A stretch of 64,000 bases of DNA from an uncultured Mucilaginibacter sp. (GCF_913773635.1 NZ_CAJYGQ010000006.1:186001-250000); one strand, 5' to 3'. Positions 46,896-56,103 are shown, numbered from the stretch's first letter. The notes: a model not told the origin generated them from the letters alone. Made by a program: numbers and translations.

Positions 46896-46920
46896 CCAAA
46901 TACAAGTGCCGCTTATACGT

Positions 46921-46928
46921 TATATTTG
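46921..46928 (+). promoter_or_regulatory. -7 promoter element of the SNF2 gene
   Basis: TATATTTG matches exactly but ends only 7 bases before the ATG at 46936, so the transcript would be nearly leaderless. No -33 box is seen. Confidence 0.4.
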
Positions 46929-46935
46929 CCGATGA

Positions 46936-49900
46936 ATGACTAATGCCGGTTTTAACAATGATGATTTGCCTTCACCACACACTTTTGTAATTAATAAAGG
47001 TGTAGCAGAACTCACAGACACCATCATCGCACAACACAGCCTTAGTGGTCAATATCCTACCGTTCAACCATTGCAGGTTGATTTTTTGACTGTAAATAGG
47101 GGAATATTCAGCGGCATATTTAATGCTACGTCGTTTCCGGCGGTTGAAGTTGTGAAGCAGGATGATGGTATTCATATAACATGCCATTGTAACCAATTGG
47201 ATAACCGGCTTTGCGAACACCAGGCAAGCGTTTTACAATACATCACACACACCAATGACTTACGCTTGTTTTTTGATGATGACTTACGTAACCAGCATCT
47301 TAAGCAAAAGGCTTTAGAATTTGGCCTGCAAAACGAACCTGATCTAAGCCTTTATTTTGAACTAATTTATAAAGATAATGCAGCACTTGTAAAGCCCCTG
47401 CAAAACGGTTTATATCCTGTAAGCGTAAACAGCCTTAACCATATGAAGCAAATGCTGCTTTCCAGACAAGACGTACCGTTACCCAGTCACAATGATGAGA
47501 TTCAGGAGCGTTTTATTGTTTTCAGGCAGCATAAGTATTACAAGCATTTAATGCTTGATTTATGCGATGCACCATTAACAAAAGATGGTAAAATCAAAAA
47601 TCCTATAGGTACAGTCAACCCGCTTGAGCAGGTGTGGAGCACTGACGATCCGTTAGAGCTTAAGTTTTTTACTGCTTTAATGCGTTTCCAAAATGCTGTA
47701 AACGCAAAGGTGGATAACGCAACTATTCAAAGTCTTAAAGCTGTTATTCGTAATCCTTTAAGTTTACCGTGCTACCTGCACGATAGCAAGGTATCAGAGA
47801 AGTTGACAGCTAATGCTTTAATGCCCGTGAAAGTTAGCAGGGTAAAGCATAACATCAACATCAAGGTATACAGTGAGGGTGATTTTTATCGCGTATCGGC
47901 CACGTTACAACTGGGCAGCGTGGTTTATGCCCTTAATGAATTGCATATCACACACGATTATTTTATAAAAGTACCGCAAAACCTGTATTTGGTTAAAGAT
48001 GTGCAGATGCTCAACATTATTGCATTTTTCGGCCGCATAGAGGCCGACCTGCTCATACATCACTCCAAGTATAATCAGCTACGAAGTCACGTTCTAAATA
48101 ATTTGGAAGAAAGTGTAAACGTAAGTTACACATACTTAAAGCCTGCAACGCAAGATCAGATTGATGAACAGGGCTTCAACAAAAATCCGGAAATGACAAT
48201 TTATCTGTCAGATTTTGGACAGCACGTGATGATTTTTCCGGTGATGCTTTACGGCGAAACAGAGATACCAATACGTACAAAAAAGGAAATACATGCACAG
48301 GATAGTAAAGGAAAGTACTTTCTGGTAAACCGTAACCCTGATGCAGAGGCACACTTTATGTCGCTGATTCTTCGCCAGCATGTAAACTTTGAAGAGCAAC
48401 TGACAGATGACCTGCAGTATTTTTATCTGCACAAAAAGTACTTCTTAAATTCTGATTGGCTTTTAAATACTTTCGAAAAATGGACCAATGCTAACATTAA
48501 TATATTAGGCTTTAGTGAACTTAGTAATAACAGGCTTAATGTAAATAAGGTAAAAATTACAGTACAGGTTATAAGTGGCATAAATTGGTTCAATACCATA
48601 ATTACGGCTCAATACGGCAAGCAGCGGGCATCATTAAAACACTTGCATAAGGCCATACGCAACAAAAGCAAATTTGTACAACTTGACGATGGTACACTTG
48701 GCATTTTGCCCGAGGAGTGGATGCAAAAATTTGCTGTTTGGTTCAACATGGGGGAGGTGTTGGAGGATGTATTGCTTACACCTAAAACCGGTTTTGCTTC
48801 TGTTGAGCAAATGTATGATGCCAGTATGTTGGATGCTAACGCGATGCAGGAGATTCGCAATTACAAAAGTAAATTTCAAGAATTTAAGAGCATCAAACAG
48901 GCGCCGGTACCAATTGGTTTAAACGCAACGTTGCGTGGCTACCAACAAGAGGGCTTAAGCTGGTTGAACTTTTTAGATGAATTTAACTTTGGGGGATGCC
49001 TGGCCGATGATATGGGTTTAGGCAAAACGCTTCAAATTATTGCCTTTATTTTGCTTCAGCGACAAAGGGTAGCAAATAATGTAAACCTGGTTGTAGTGCC
49101 TACATCACTAATATTCAACTGGCAAACTGAAGTAAACAGGTTTGCGCCCGATTTAAAATTGCACACGTTGTACGGTGCCGATAGGCGCAAATCCACAACA
49201 GAGTTTGGTGAATTCGATATTATTCTTACTACTTACGGCACGTTACTATCTGACATCAATTACCTTAAAGAATTTGAGTTTAACTACGTTATTCTGGATG
49301 AGTCACAAAATATTAAAAATCCCCGGTCGCAGAGGTACAAAGCTGCTCGCCTGCTAAAGGCCCGTAATCGTATAGCGGTAACTGGTACGCCTATCGAAAA
49401 TAATACGTTTGATTTGTATGCTCAGCTTTCATTTGCATGCCCGGGACTGCTTGGCAGTAAACAATATTTTAAGGAAATTTATTCAACGCCGATTGATCAG
49501 TTTAAAGAAGGCCGCCGTTCTGTTGAGTTACAGGAAAAGATTAAGCCTTTTGTTTTAAGGCGAACCAAACAAGAAGTTGCTCACGAATTACCCGAAAAAA
49601 CGGAAATGGTTGTGTACTGCGAAATGCAAGCTCAGCAACGCAAGTTTTACGAGGCATATGAGCGTGAATTCCGCGAATATATTTCGGCCGTAACGCAAGA
49701 AGAACTTCCCAAAAATTCAATGCATGTATTGCGCGGCTTAACAAGATTAAGGCAAATATGCGATTCGCCGTTGTTAATTAGCGGAGACAAACTGCCGGGT
49801 AATGACTCAGCCAAAATTGAAGTGTTGTTGGAGCAGATTCAAAGCAAGGAATCTAACCACAAAATTCTTGTTTTTTCGCAATTTGTTACTATGCTTAACT

Positions 49901-50316
49901 TAATAGGTAAGGAGCTTGACCAGTGCAATATAAGCTATGCCAAGCTAACCGGTACCACCAAGAACAGGCAGGCAGTGGTTGATGAATTTCAGAACAATGA
50001 TGATGTAAGAGTATTTTTAGTAAGCTTAAAAGCCGGCGGTACCGGGTTGAATTTAACAGCAGCCGATTATATTTACCTGGTAGATCCGTGGTGGAATCCG
50101 GCTGTTGAGAACCAAGCTATTGACAGGGCTTATCGCATAGGTCAGCAAAAGCACGTTGTTGCTGTGAGGTTAATATGTACAGACACTATTGAGGAAAAGA
50201 TAGCTGTTTTACAGGAAACAAAGCGTAACCTTTCGGAGCAACTTATCGGCCAAAATGATAATTTCTTCAAATCCCTTAACCGGGCCGACCTGTTGAGTTT
50301 ACTTAATCATCCATAA
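46936..50316 (+). CDS. SWIM zinc-finger SNF2-family helicase/ATPase
   Basis: This 1126-residue SF2 protein is predicted to move along or remodel DNA-protein complexes using ATP. A SWIM zinc finger is near residues 80-97 (CHCNQLDNRLCEH). A long middle region of unassigned fold follows. The SNF2 core begins around 660: LRGYQQEGLSWLNFL, then Walker A DDMGLGKTLQ (about 690) and DESQNIKN (motif II; His replaced by Gln, as in some bacterial SNF2). The C-terminal helicase half has SLKAGGTGLNLTAADYI and QAIDRAYRIGQ. Bacterial RapA/HepA proteins share the core but lack SWIM. Role unknown; DNA repair or transcription recycling are options. Confidence 0.88.
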   Translation: MTNAGFNNDDLPSPHTFVINKGVAELTDTIIAQHSLSGQYPTVQPLQVDFLTVNRGIFSGIFNATSFPAVEVVKQDDGIHITCHCNQLDNRLCEHQASVLQYITHTNDLRLFFDDDLRNQHLKQKALEFGLQNEPDLSLYFELIYKDNAALVKPLQNGLYPVSVNSLNHMKQMLLSRQDVPLPSHNDEIQERFIVFRQHKYYKHLMLDLCDAPLTKDGKIKNPIGTVNPLEQVWSTDDPLELKFFTALMRFQNAVNAKVDNATIQSLKAVIRNPLSLPCYLHDSKVSEKLTANALMPVKVSRVKHNINIKVYSEGDFYRVSATLQLGSVVYALNELHITHDYFIKVPQNLYLVKDVQMLNIIAFFGRIEADLLIHHSKYNQLRSHVLNNLEESVNVSYTYLKPATQDQIDEQGFNKNPEMTIYLSDFGQHVMIFPVMLYGETEIPIRTKKEIHAQDSKGKYFLVNRNPDAEAHFMSLILRQHVNFEEQLTDDLQYFYLHKKYFLNSDWLLNTFEKWTNANINILGFSELSNNRLNVNKVKITVQVISGINWFNTIITAQYGKQRASLKHLHKAIRNKSKFVQLDDGTLGILPEEWMQKFAVWFNMGEVLEDVLLTPKTGFASVEQMYDASMLDANAMQEIRNYKSKFQEFKSIKQAPVPIGLNATLRGYQQEGLSWLNFLDEFNFGGCLADDMGLGKTLQIIAFILLQRQRVANNVNLVVVPTSLIFNWQTEVNRFAPDLKLHTLYGADRRKSTTEFGEFDIILTTYGTLLSDINYLKEFEFNYVILDESQNIKNPRSQRYKAARLLKARNRIAVTGTPIENNTFDLYAQLSFACPGLLGSKQYFKEIYSTPIDQFKEGRRSVELQEKIKPFVLRRTKQEVAHELPEKTEMVVYCEMQAQQRKFYEAYEREFREYISAVTQEELPKNSMHVLRGLTRLRQICDSPLLISGDKLPGNDSAKIEVLLEQIQSKESNHKILVFSQFVTMLNLIGKELDQCNISYAKLTGTTKNRQAVVDEFQNNDDVRVFLVSLKAGGTGLNLTAADYIYLVDPWWNPAVENQAIDRAYRIGQQKHVVAVRLICTDTIEEKIAVLQETKRNLSEQLIGQNDNFFKSLNRADLLSLLNHP

Positions 50317-50439
50317 CACAAGTCGATACTTTTTTTCAAAATATTGGCACAGCCAGTGCCTTACGTACACCGTTATTTATCCCTTTTATCTGATCGGTTT
50401 GAGTTTTCAAAAAAAACGAATATTTTGGTTTGACTTTTT

Positions 50440-51120
50440 ATGCAAACTAAACCAATCGAAACCAATATACAGCAAACAATTGAGCATATTGCCGAAACGG
50501 CGACCGCTTATCCCGGGGTAACCATAATTCATGATTTGCGTAATTGGAAAGTGGTTTGGATGTCGGGCAACGGCTTAAAGCAGCTGGGAGTTGCACTAGA
50601 TGAAGTTACGGCGCTTACAGCCGAAGAGTATCATGACAGGCATTTTAATCCAGAAGATGCCAAGGACTATGTACCCAAAATTTTAGGCTTAATCCAATCT
50701 GGTAATCTTGATGACAGCGTCACTTACTTTCAGCAGGTACGTATTAATCAATATGCCGATTGGACCTGGCATATGAGCAGCACCAAAATCCTTCTTCGAG
50801 ATGAGGAAAATCATCCCTTACTGTCAATTACGATGTCGTTTGCAATTGATGCGATGCACCATATGGCTTCAAAAGCATCAAGGTTGTTAGAGGAGAATAA
50901 CTTTTTACGGAAAAACTTCAGTTTGTATAAGAAATTAAGCCAGCGCGAGCGCGAAGTACTGCGAACGTTGGCTATGGGTAAAAGCGCCGCCGAAACTGCG
51001 GAGGAACTTTATATATCTACCAATACGGTAGAAACACATCGCAAAAACATCAGGCAAAAACTTGGTACAACAAGTTTTTATGAGTTAAGTAAGTACGCCC
51101 GTGCTTTTGACCTCATCTAG
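50440..51120 (+). CDS. PAS-domain LuxR-family transcriptional regulator
   Basis: This 226-residue protein has a PAS-like sensory part (about 20-140) with VTIIHDLRNWKVVWMSGNGLKQLG and a C-terminal LuxR helix-turn-helix (about 163-226): SQREREVLRTLAMGKSAAE, then NTVETHRKNIRQKLG. There is no phosphoacceptor receiver domain, so it is an orphan sensor-regulator that would respond to a bound ligand or redox state. No partner kinase is near. Targets may include the divergent or downstream genes, but this is not shown. Confidence 0.85.
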   Translation: MQTKPIETNIQQTIEHIAETATAYPGVTIIHDLRNWKVVWMSGNGLKQLGVALDEVTALTAEEYHDRHFNPEDAKDYVPKILGLIQSGNLDDSVTYFQQVRINQYADWTWHMSSTKILLRDEENHPLLSITMSFAIDAMHHMASKASRLLEENNFLRKNFSLYKKLSQREREVLRTLAMGKSAAETAEELYISTNTVETHRKNIRQKLGTTSFYELSKYARAFDLI

Positions 51121-51211
51121 CTCAAAAGGGTCATTCAAAAGTTAATTATAGTTAAATACCAACGGTGGTTTGCCTAATGTTTTATAAGTTTGGCGGCAAA
51201 AGCACTTGTTT

Positions 51212-51739
51212 ATGAATATATCTAAAATTAGTTTTTTAATAACTGCATTTGCAATTAGCCTTACATTCCAGGCTTGCAAAACAAAAAAGGTTGTAACTAA
51301 ACCAGCAGCACCGGCACCGGTTGCGCAACCTACACCACCAAAACAGGAAAAACCTGTGCCTCCGCCAGCTGCGCCACCTCAGGAAGCTCCTGCACCGCCA
51401 AAGCCTAACTATAATTTCAGTAACATTCAGTTTGAGTTTAATTCTGCAGTGCTTAAAACCGGTTCATATGAGTTATTGGACAAGGTTGCTGCCGAAATTA
51501 AAAAGGATGCTTCTAAGACATTCGTAATAAATGGTCATTCATCAGCCGAAGGTAGTGCAGCGCACAACCAGTCGTTAAGTGAAGACCGCGCCAACTCGGT
51601 TAAACAATACCTGGTTAACGCGGGCGTAAACGGAGCAGCTTTGAGTGTTAAAGGTTGGGGAGAAAGTAAACCGCTTAACAACAATAGTACAGAAGAAGCC
51701 CGCGCTATTAACCGTAGGGTAGAGGTTAAATTAAACTAA
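51212..51739 (+). CDS. OmpA-like peptidoglycan-associated lipoprotein
   Basis: This 175-residue protein has a lipoprotein signal with Cys in LTFQACKTKK, a Pro/Ala-rich linker (about 30-65, such as PPPAAPPQEAPAPPKP), and an OmpA C-terminal domain (about 70-175). The core is NIQFEFNSAVLKTGSYELL, NGHSSAEGSAAHNQSLSEDRA and GWGESKP. The usual GHTD Asp that binds diaminopimelate is replaced by GHSS, while the Arg in SEDRANSV is kept. It probably ties the outer membrane to peptidoglycan, perhaps with altered affinity. Start at ATG 51212 rather than TTG 51206. TAAGTTTG at 51185-51192 may be its -7 box. Confidence 0.88.
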   Translation: MNISKISFLITAFAISLTFQACKTKKVVTKPAAPAPVAQPTPPKQEKPVPPPAAPPQEAPAPPKPNYNFSNIQFEFNSAVLKTGSYELLDKVAAEIKKDASKTFVINGHSSAEGSAAHNQSLSEDRANSVKQYLVNAGVNGAALSVKGWGESKPLNNNSTEEARAINRRVEVKLN

Positions 51740-51763
51740 GCAATAAATACCATCTTAAATTTG

Positions 51764-51800
51764 AAGCCGCTTTGTAGTATGCAAAGCGGCTTTGTTGTTT
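51764..51800 (+). terminator. Terminator of the OmpA-like gene
   Basis: The stem AAGCCGCTTTG/CAAAGCGGCTT with a 7-base loop is followed by a T-rich run. Confidence 0.85.
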
Positions 51801-51917
51801 AATGAAAATCAGAAAAAAACCAAGCATTGCAATTTCTTAATCTAAGTTAAGTGTAAACCTCTGCCTTACCCCGACATTTGATTTAACGAAACACAACAAA
51901 GACTTAAATAAAATATC

Positions 51918-52853
51918 ATGGAAAATTCAATCAGAGGTATTCATCACATAACAGCCATAGCCGGTAATGCACAACGTAATTTTAACTTTTACAGCAAAGT
52001 ATTAGGCCTGCGCTTGGTTAAGAAAACGGTAAACTTTGACGATCCTCAAACCTACCATTTATATTATGGTGATGAGCAGGGTACACCCGGCAGTATACTT
52101 ACATTTTTCCCGTGGGAAGGCATTACAACAGGCAGGCGCGGCACCCGCCAGGCAACAGAGATAGGTTACTCTGTTCCGGTAAACAGCTTTGATTTCTGGA
52201 TTAATCGTTTTGAGAAACACAACGTAGTATATAACAAGCCGGCAGAGAAATTTGGTGAGCAATACCTTACCTTTTTAGATCCAGATGGATTGAAGCTTGA
52301 ACTGATTGCATCAAAGACTGCCGATAGTCGTTTGCCTTGGGAAACGGAAGAAGTTACAGCTGAGCACGCAACAAAAGGGTTCCATAACGTTACCATTACT
52401 ACCAATAAAATGCAGCCAACGGCCGATATTTTGACTAACGTGTTTGGTTACAAACTTTTGGAACAGCATGTAAATCGTTTCCGTTTTGTAACTGATGCAG
52501 TTGAAAACGCTAACATAGTTGATTTGGTTGAGGTACCGGGCGAACATGCCGGCCATGTTGCGGGCGGTTCAGTACATCACGTTGCGTTCAGGGTGCAAAA
52601 TGAAGAGTTATTGATGCAGTACCGCGAAAAAATTGAAGCGTTAGGTTTGCATATAACCGATAAAATTGACCGTAATTATTTTTACTCACTATACTTTCGT
52701 GAGCCGGGAGGTGTGTTGTTTGAGATAGCTACTGATAACCCTGGCTTTAGTGTTGACGAACCGGTAAGTGAATTAGGAATGCACCTTAAGTTACCTGCAC
52801 AATATGAAGAATACCGTGCAAGTTTAGAAACCACTTTACCTAAATTAGTATAA
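51918..52853 (+). CDS. mhqO: MhqO-like glyoxalase/ring-cleaving dioxygenase
   Basis: This 311-residue protein has two VOC modules, starting IRGIHHITAIAGNAQRNFNF and GFHNVTITTNKMQPTADIL, with metal-type His/Glu residues (HHI, HHVAFRV, LFEIATD). It matches MhqO/LinE-like proteins, used to open or detoxify hydroquinone-type rings. It starts an operon of four tightly packed genes, followed by an esterase-like partner as in the mhq operons of Firmicutes. Substrate is inferred. Confidence 0.88.
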   Translation: MENSIRGIHHITAIAGNAQRNFNFYSKVLGLRLVKKTVNFDDPQTYHLYYGDEQGTPGSILTFFPWEGITTGRRGTRQATEIGYSVPVNSFDFWINRFEKHNVVYNKPAEKFGEQYLTFLDPDGLKLELIASKTADSRLPWETEEVTAEHATKGFHNVTITTNKMQPTADILTNVFGYKLLEQHVNRFRFVTDAVENANIVDLVEVPGEHAGHVAGGSVHHVAFRVQNEELLMQYREKIEALGLHITDKIDRNYFYSLYFREPGGVLFEIATDNPGFSVDEPVSELGMHLKLPAQYEEYRASLETTLPKLV

Positions 52854-52855
52854 GC

Positions 52856-53479
52856 ATGTATAATCATCAATTTGGATACAAAACAACCGGTGCCCCTACC
52901 GCAGAAGCAAAAGGGGCGCTGGTAATGTTGCACGGACGTGGGAGTACGGCCACAAATATTATGAGCTTATCAAAAGAGCTTAGCGTTGCCGACTTTGCCA
53001 TTTATGCCCCTCAGGCAGCAAATAATAGCTGGTACCCATACAGCTTTATGGCGCCCGATGAGCAAAACCAACCGGCACTGAACTCGGCCCTTGAAGTAAT
53101 CGGCCAATTGGTTAATCAAATAAAAAAGGATGGATTTACTGAAGATAGGATATTCTTTGCAGGCTTTTCACAGGGTGCTTGCTTAACACTTGAATACATA
53201 ACGCGTAACGCAAAAGTATTTGGTGGTGCGGTGGCTTTTACCGGCAGCTTAATAGGTGAGCACACCAGGCAGGAAAATTACAATGGAAACTTCAACGGTA
53301 CACCCGTACTTATCACAACCGGCAACCCTGACCCGCATGTGCCTTTAAATCGTGTTAATGAAAGTGTAGAACTACTAAGTAGGCTTGGCGCAAACGTTAC
53401 GCTTAAAGTTTACGAGGGTAGGCCGCATACCATAAGCATGGATGAGGTTGAACTGGCTAATAAGTTGATATTTGCCTAA
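52856..53479 (+). CDS. mhqD: MhqD-like alpha/beta hydrolase (carboxylesterase)
   Basis: This 207-residue phospholipase/carboxylesterase-family hydrolase has a GFSQG nucleophile motif, with Ser105 in FAGFSQGACL. The Asp of TGNPDPHVPL and the His of GRPHTIS complete the triad. LHGRGSTATN gives the oxyanion region. It starts two bases after mhqO, and the order mhqO-mhqD matches the quinone-resistance pair. Confidence 0.9.
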   Translation: MYNHQFGYKTTGAPTAEAKGALVMLHGRGSTATNIMSLSKELSVADFAIYAPQAANNSWYPYSFMAPDEQNQPALNSALEVIGQLVNQIKKDGFTEDRIFFAGFSQGACLTLEYITRNAKVFGGAVAFTGSLIGEHTRQENYNGNFNGTPVLITTGNPDPHVPLNRVNESVELLSRLGANVTLKVYEGRPHTISMDEVELANKLIFA

Positions 53480-53513
53480 TCAACAACACATCCCATCTTA
53501 CATTTATTACAAC

Positions 53514-53798
53514 ATGAGTTACGAAGATATTCAGTTAGTTAACAACGAGGCCATTCATAATTTTGAATTGGTAATAGAAGCGTACCGTGCCTTTATAGAT
53601 TATAAGCAAAAGGGCGATAAAGTATACCTGATTCATACTGAAGTGCCTGTTGAATTGAAAGGAAAGGGTGCCGCCGAGGCTATTGTTGAAAAGACGTTTA
53701 TTTACCTTGAAGAACATAACTTGAAACTTGTGCCATTATGCACTTATGTGGGACTCTATTTAAAGCGCCATCCCAACTGGAACAGACTTTTAGCATAA
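53514..53798 (+). CDS. GNAT-like N-acetyltransferase, YjdJ type
   Basis: This 94-residue minimal GNAT protein has LIHTEVPVELKGKGAAEAIVEK and LKLVPLCTYVGLYLKRHPNW, and is paralogous to the protein at 39743-40024. Start at ATG 53514 (MSYEDIQ); the longer frame from 53472 overlaps the preceding gene and is not supported. Third in the mhq-like operon. The acceptor is unknown. Confidence 0.85.
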   Translation: MSYEDIQLVNNEAIHNFELVIEAYRAFIDYKQKGDKVYLIHTEVPVELKGKGAAEAIVEKTFIYLEEHNLKLVPLCTYVGLYLKRHPNWNRLLA

Positions 53799-53807
53799 TC
53801 ATGCATA

Positions 53808-54179
53808 ATGCCTCATATTAACAATATGGAAAATTTTAAAGTAACGCGTGTTTACACCAACAAGCAAGGCCACAGCTGTTTTGAAGAGGTATATTATCCC
53901 TTAACCAATTCCGGAGCGATTGGCTCATTGTCTGAACGAATAGCCGTAAAGAACGTTATTTTGAGGAAGGTTCCCGCTGGCTACGATGACTTCCATAATG
54001 CTCCGGCACGTCAGTTTGTGGTGCTGCTTGATGGTGGCGTTGAAATAGAAGCATCAACCGGTGAGAAGCGCGCTTTTTATTCCGGAGAAATTTTGCTAAT
54101 GGAAGATGTTACCGGTAAAGGGCACCGAAGTCGCAACCTGGAGGCAAAAGAACGCAGTTCGTTGTTCATTGAGCTTTAG
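53808..54179 (+). CDS. Small cupin-domain protein
   Basis: This 123-residue single cupin has RKVPAGYDDFHNAPARQFVVLLDGGVEI and a second motif FYSGEILLMEDVTGKGHRSR, which hold the family's beta-barrel pattern with His/Glu-type positions. It may bind a metal; no enzyme activity can be assigned. A second ATG at 53826 (MENFKVTRVY) is an equally good start. It is the last gene of the mhq-like operon and starts nine bases after the GNAT gene. Confidence 0.78.
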   Translation: MPHINNMENFKVTRVYTNKQGHSCFEEVYYPLTNSGAIGSLSERIAVKNVILRKVPAGYDDFHNAPARQFVVLLDGGVEIEASTGEKRAFYSGEILLMEDVTGKGHRSRNLEAKERSSLFIEL

Positions 54180-54408
54180 AGTATACACCTTAAATATTAA
54201 GTGAAAAACAGCGTTTGCTTAGTTACATGAGCTACAAATACTTAGGCTACCATGTTGCTTGAAGCTGAGTATCTCAAATAACAATCGTAAAGTATTTTTC
54301 GAATTCCTTGTATTAATTAATTATAAATTAAATAAATAAAACCTGCATCGTAAATTGGTGTTAAAACTTTAAAGAATAAATTTTACAAACCTTTAAAAGT
54401 TTATTTAC
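54180..54408. promoter_or_regulatory. Gene-free AT-rich gap before the alcohol dehydrogenase
   Basis: The 229-base stretch is very AT-rich. No gene, RNA or clear hairpin is seen. It presumably contains the promoter of the dehydrogenase gene. Confidence 0.3.
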
Positions 54409-55560
54409 ATGCTTGCAATGAATTACAGAGGCCCGTATAGGGTCCGTGCCGAACAACGGCCAATGCCAGAAATATTACATCCGGAAGATGCCATTGTGCG
54501 GGTAACACGTACTTGTATATGCGGATCTGACCTGCACCTCTATCATGGCTTTGTACCTGATACGCGCGTTGGTATGACTTTCGGGCATGAGTTTACCGGG
54601 GTTGTAGAGGAGGTTGGTCCGGCTGTACAGAATCTCAAAGTCGGCGATAACGTTTTAGTGCCGTTTAACATTGCCTGCGGTAGATGTAATTTTTGCAAGC
54701 AAGGTCTTTATGGTAATTGCCACGAGTCAAACCCGCAGGCAACAGCGGTTGGCGGCATATTTGGCTATTCGCATACGGCCGGTGGCTTTGATGGCGGCCA
54801 GGCAGAATATGTAAGGGTGCCTTATGCAGATGTTGGCCCAACGGTTATACCACCCGATATGGATTTGGATGATGCAGTAATGTTGACCGATGTGGTACCA
54901 ACCGGTTACCAGGCAGCCGAAATGGCGGGCATTAAACCAGGTGATACTGTAGTTGTGTTTGGTGCCGGACCAATTGGTATAATGGCAGCCAGGTGCGCAT
55001 GGTTCTTTGGACCATCGAGAGTGATCATTATTGATCATATTGAGTACCGTTTAGAATTTGCCCGAAATTATTCTAAGTGCGAAGCTTACAACTTTAAGTC
55101 AATTGGTGATCCGGTTGTGTTTTTAAAGAAAACCACCGATTGGTACGGTGCTGATGTTTGTATTGATGCCGTTGGTTGCGAGGCAGAAGGTAACACCTTG
55201 CAAACTCTAAGCGGAAGGGTAGCACTTATGCAGGCTGGTGCAGGTACTGCCTTACAATGGGCAATTAATTCTGTTAAAAAAGGAGGCATTGTATCAGTAG
55301 TAGGTGTTTATGGTCCTCCGTTTAATTTAATTCCAATAGGCAACGTTGTGAATAAGGGCATAACCCTTCGTGCCAACCAGGCATCAGTTAAGCGTTTGCT
55401 ACCTAAGCTAATTGAACACGTACAGGCGGGCAGGCTAAAACCAAGCGAATTGATAACGCATCGTATTCCGCTGGAAGAAGTAGCTGATGCTTATCGCTTA
55501 TTTTCTTCCAAGCTTGATAACTGTATAAAAACTGTTTTAATACCATCTGCTAAAGCATAA
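54409..55560 (+). CDS. Zinc-dependent alcohol dehydrogenase, formaldehyde dehydrogenase-like
   Basis: This 383-residue medium-chain dehydrogenase binds catalytic zinc through C38 (CICGSD), H60 and E61 (FGHEF). The structural zinc Cys are 90, 93, 96 and 104. The NAD(P) site is VVVFGAGPIGIMAARCAW. FNIACGRCNFCKQGLYGNC and a long insertion with AVGGIFGYSHTAGGFDGGQ resemble glutathione-independent formaldehyde dehydrogenases. It starts an operon with a tail-anchored unknown protein four bases after it. Physiological substrate unknown; role in aldehyde stress is likely. Confidence 0.9.
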   Translation: MLAMNYRGPYRVRAEQRPMPEILHPEDAIVRVTRTCICGSDLHLYHGFVPDTRVGMTFGHEFTGVVEEVGPAVQNLKVGDNVLVPFNIACGRCNFCKQGLYGNCHESNPQATAVGGIFGYSHTAGGFDGGQAEYVRVPYADVGPTVIPPDMDLDDAVMLTDVVPTGYQAAEMAGIKPGDTVVVFGAGPIGIMAARCAWFFGPSRVIIIDHIEYRLEFARNYSKCEAYNFKSIGDPVVFLKKTTDWYGADVCIDAVGCEAEGNTLQTLSGRVALMQAGAGTALQWAINSVKKGGIVSVVGVYGPPFNLIPIGNVVNKGITLRANQASVKRLLPKLIEHVQAGRLKPSELITHRIPLEEVADAYRLFSSKLDNCIKTVLIPSAKA

Positions 55561-55564
55561 ATAT

Positions 55565-56050
55565 ATGGCCAATAAAGATATTGATGTAAAAAGCATCCCG
55601 GGATATGGCATGGATGCCGATCCGGAGAACGAACCGACCTACCCGATGAAGAACTACACGGGCGATGATCATAACCGTATCAATTACGAGCGGGCCGAAC
55701 AGCAACCTCAAAACATTGAGGTGCTGTGTTCAAACGAGCGCCCTGTAATAACTGCGGTATTTGGCACTTCTACGCCTCCATCGGGTTTAAGCGGTATGAT
55801 AAGGCGTTACGCTTTCAAACACAGCGAAGACAGATATCGTCACTGGCTGCCTCTTATTTTTGCTGACCGTATAAACGTATACGAAGGCATCATTGCCGAT
55901 TTAGCCAAGGGCCACATTCCAAACACATTTGCTGAGGGCGGCTTAAAAATGGAGTTGAAGTACAATCCAAAAAAATATATAGCCAAAGGCTTACTTTGTG
56001 CCGCCGTGGTGGTAGGAGTTGGTTCTTTGCTCCTTAAGAAAAAAAAATAA
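55565..56050 (+). CDS. Uncharacterised tail-anchored protein
   Basis: I do not recognise this 161-residue protein. The first 60 residues are acidic and polar with many Pro/Asn/Asp (SIPGYGMDADPENEPTYP), the middle has NERPVITAVFGTSTPPSGLSG and HSEDRYRHWLPLIFADRINVYEG, and the end has a single hydrophobic helix (GLLCAAVVVGVGSLLL) followed by four Lys. That suggests an inner-membrane tail anchor with the soluble part in the cytoplasm. It lies four bases after the alcohol dehydrogenase, so it probably belongs to the same stress response. Confidence 0.7.
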   Translation: MANKDIDVKSIPGYGMDADPENEPTYPMKNYTGDDHNRINYERAEQQPQNIEVLCSNERPVITAVFGTSTPPSGLSGMIRRYAFKHSEDRYRHWLPLIFADRINVYEGIIADLAKGHIPNTFAEGGLKMELKYNPKKYIAKGLLCAAVVVGVGSLLLKKKK

Positions 56051-56068
56051 ATGTTTCGTTTGTTTTGA

Positions 56069-56103
56069 ATCCCCGGTAAGCTTGCTTACCGGGGATTTTT
56101 GTT
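56069..56103 (+). terminator. Terminator of the dehydrogenase operon
   Basis: The stem AATCCCCGGTAAG/CTTACCGGGGATT with a CTTG loop and T run is strong. Confidence 0.9.
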
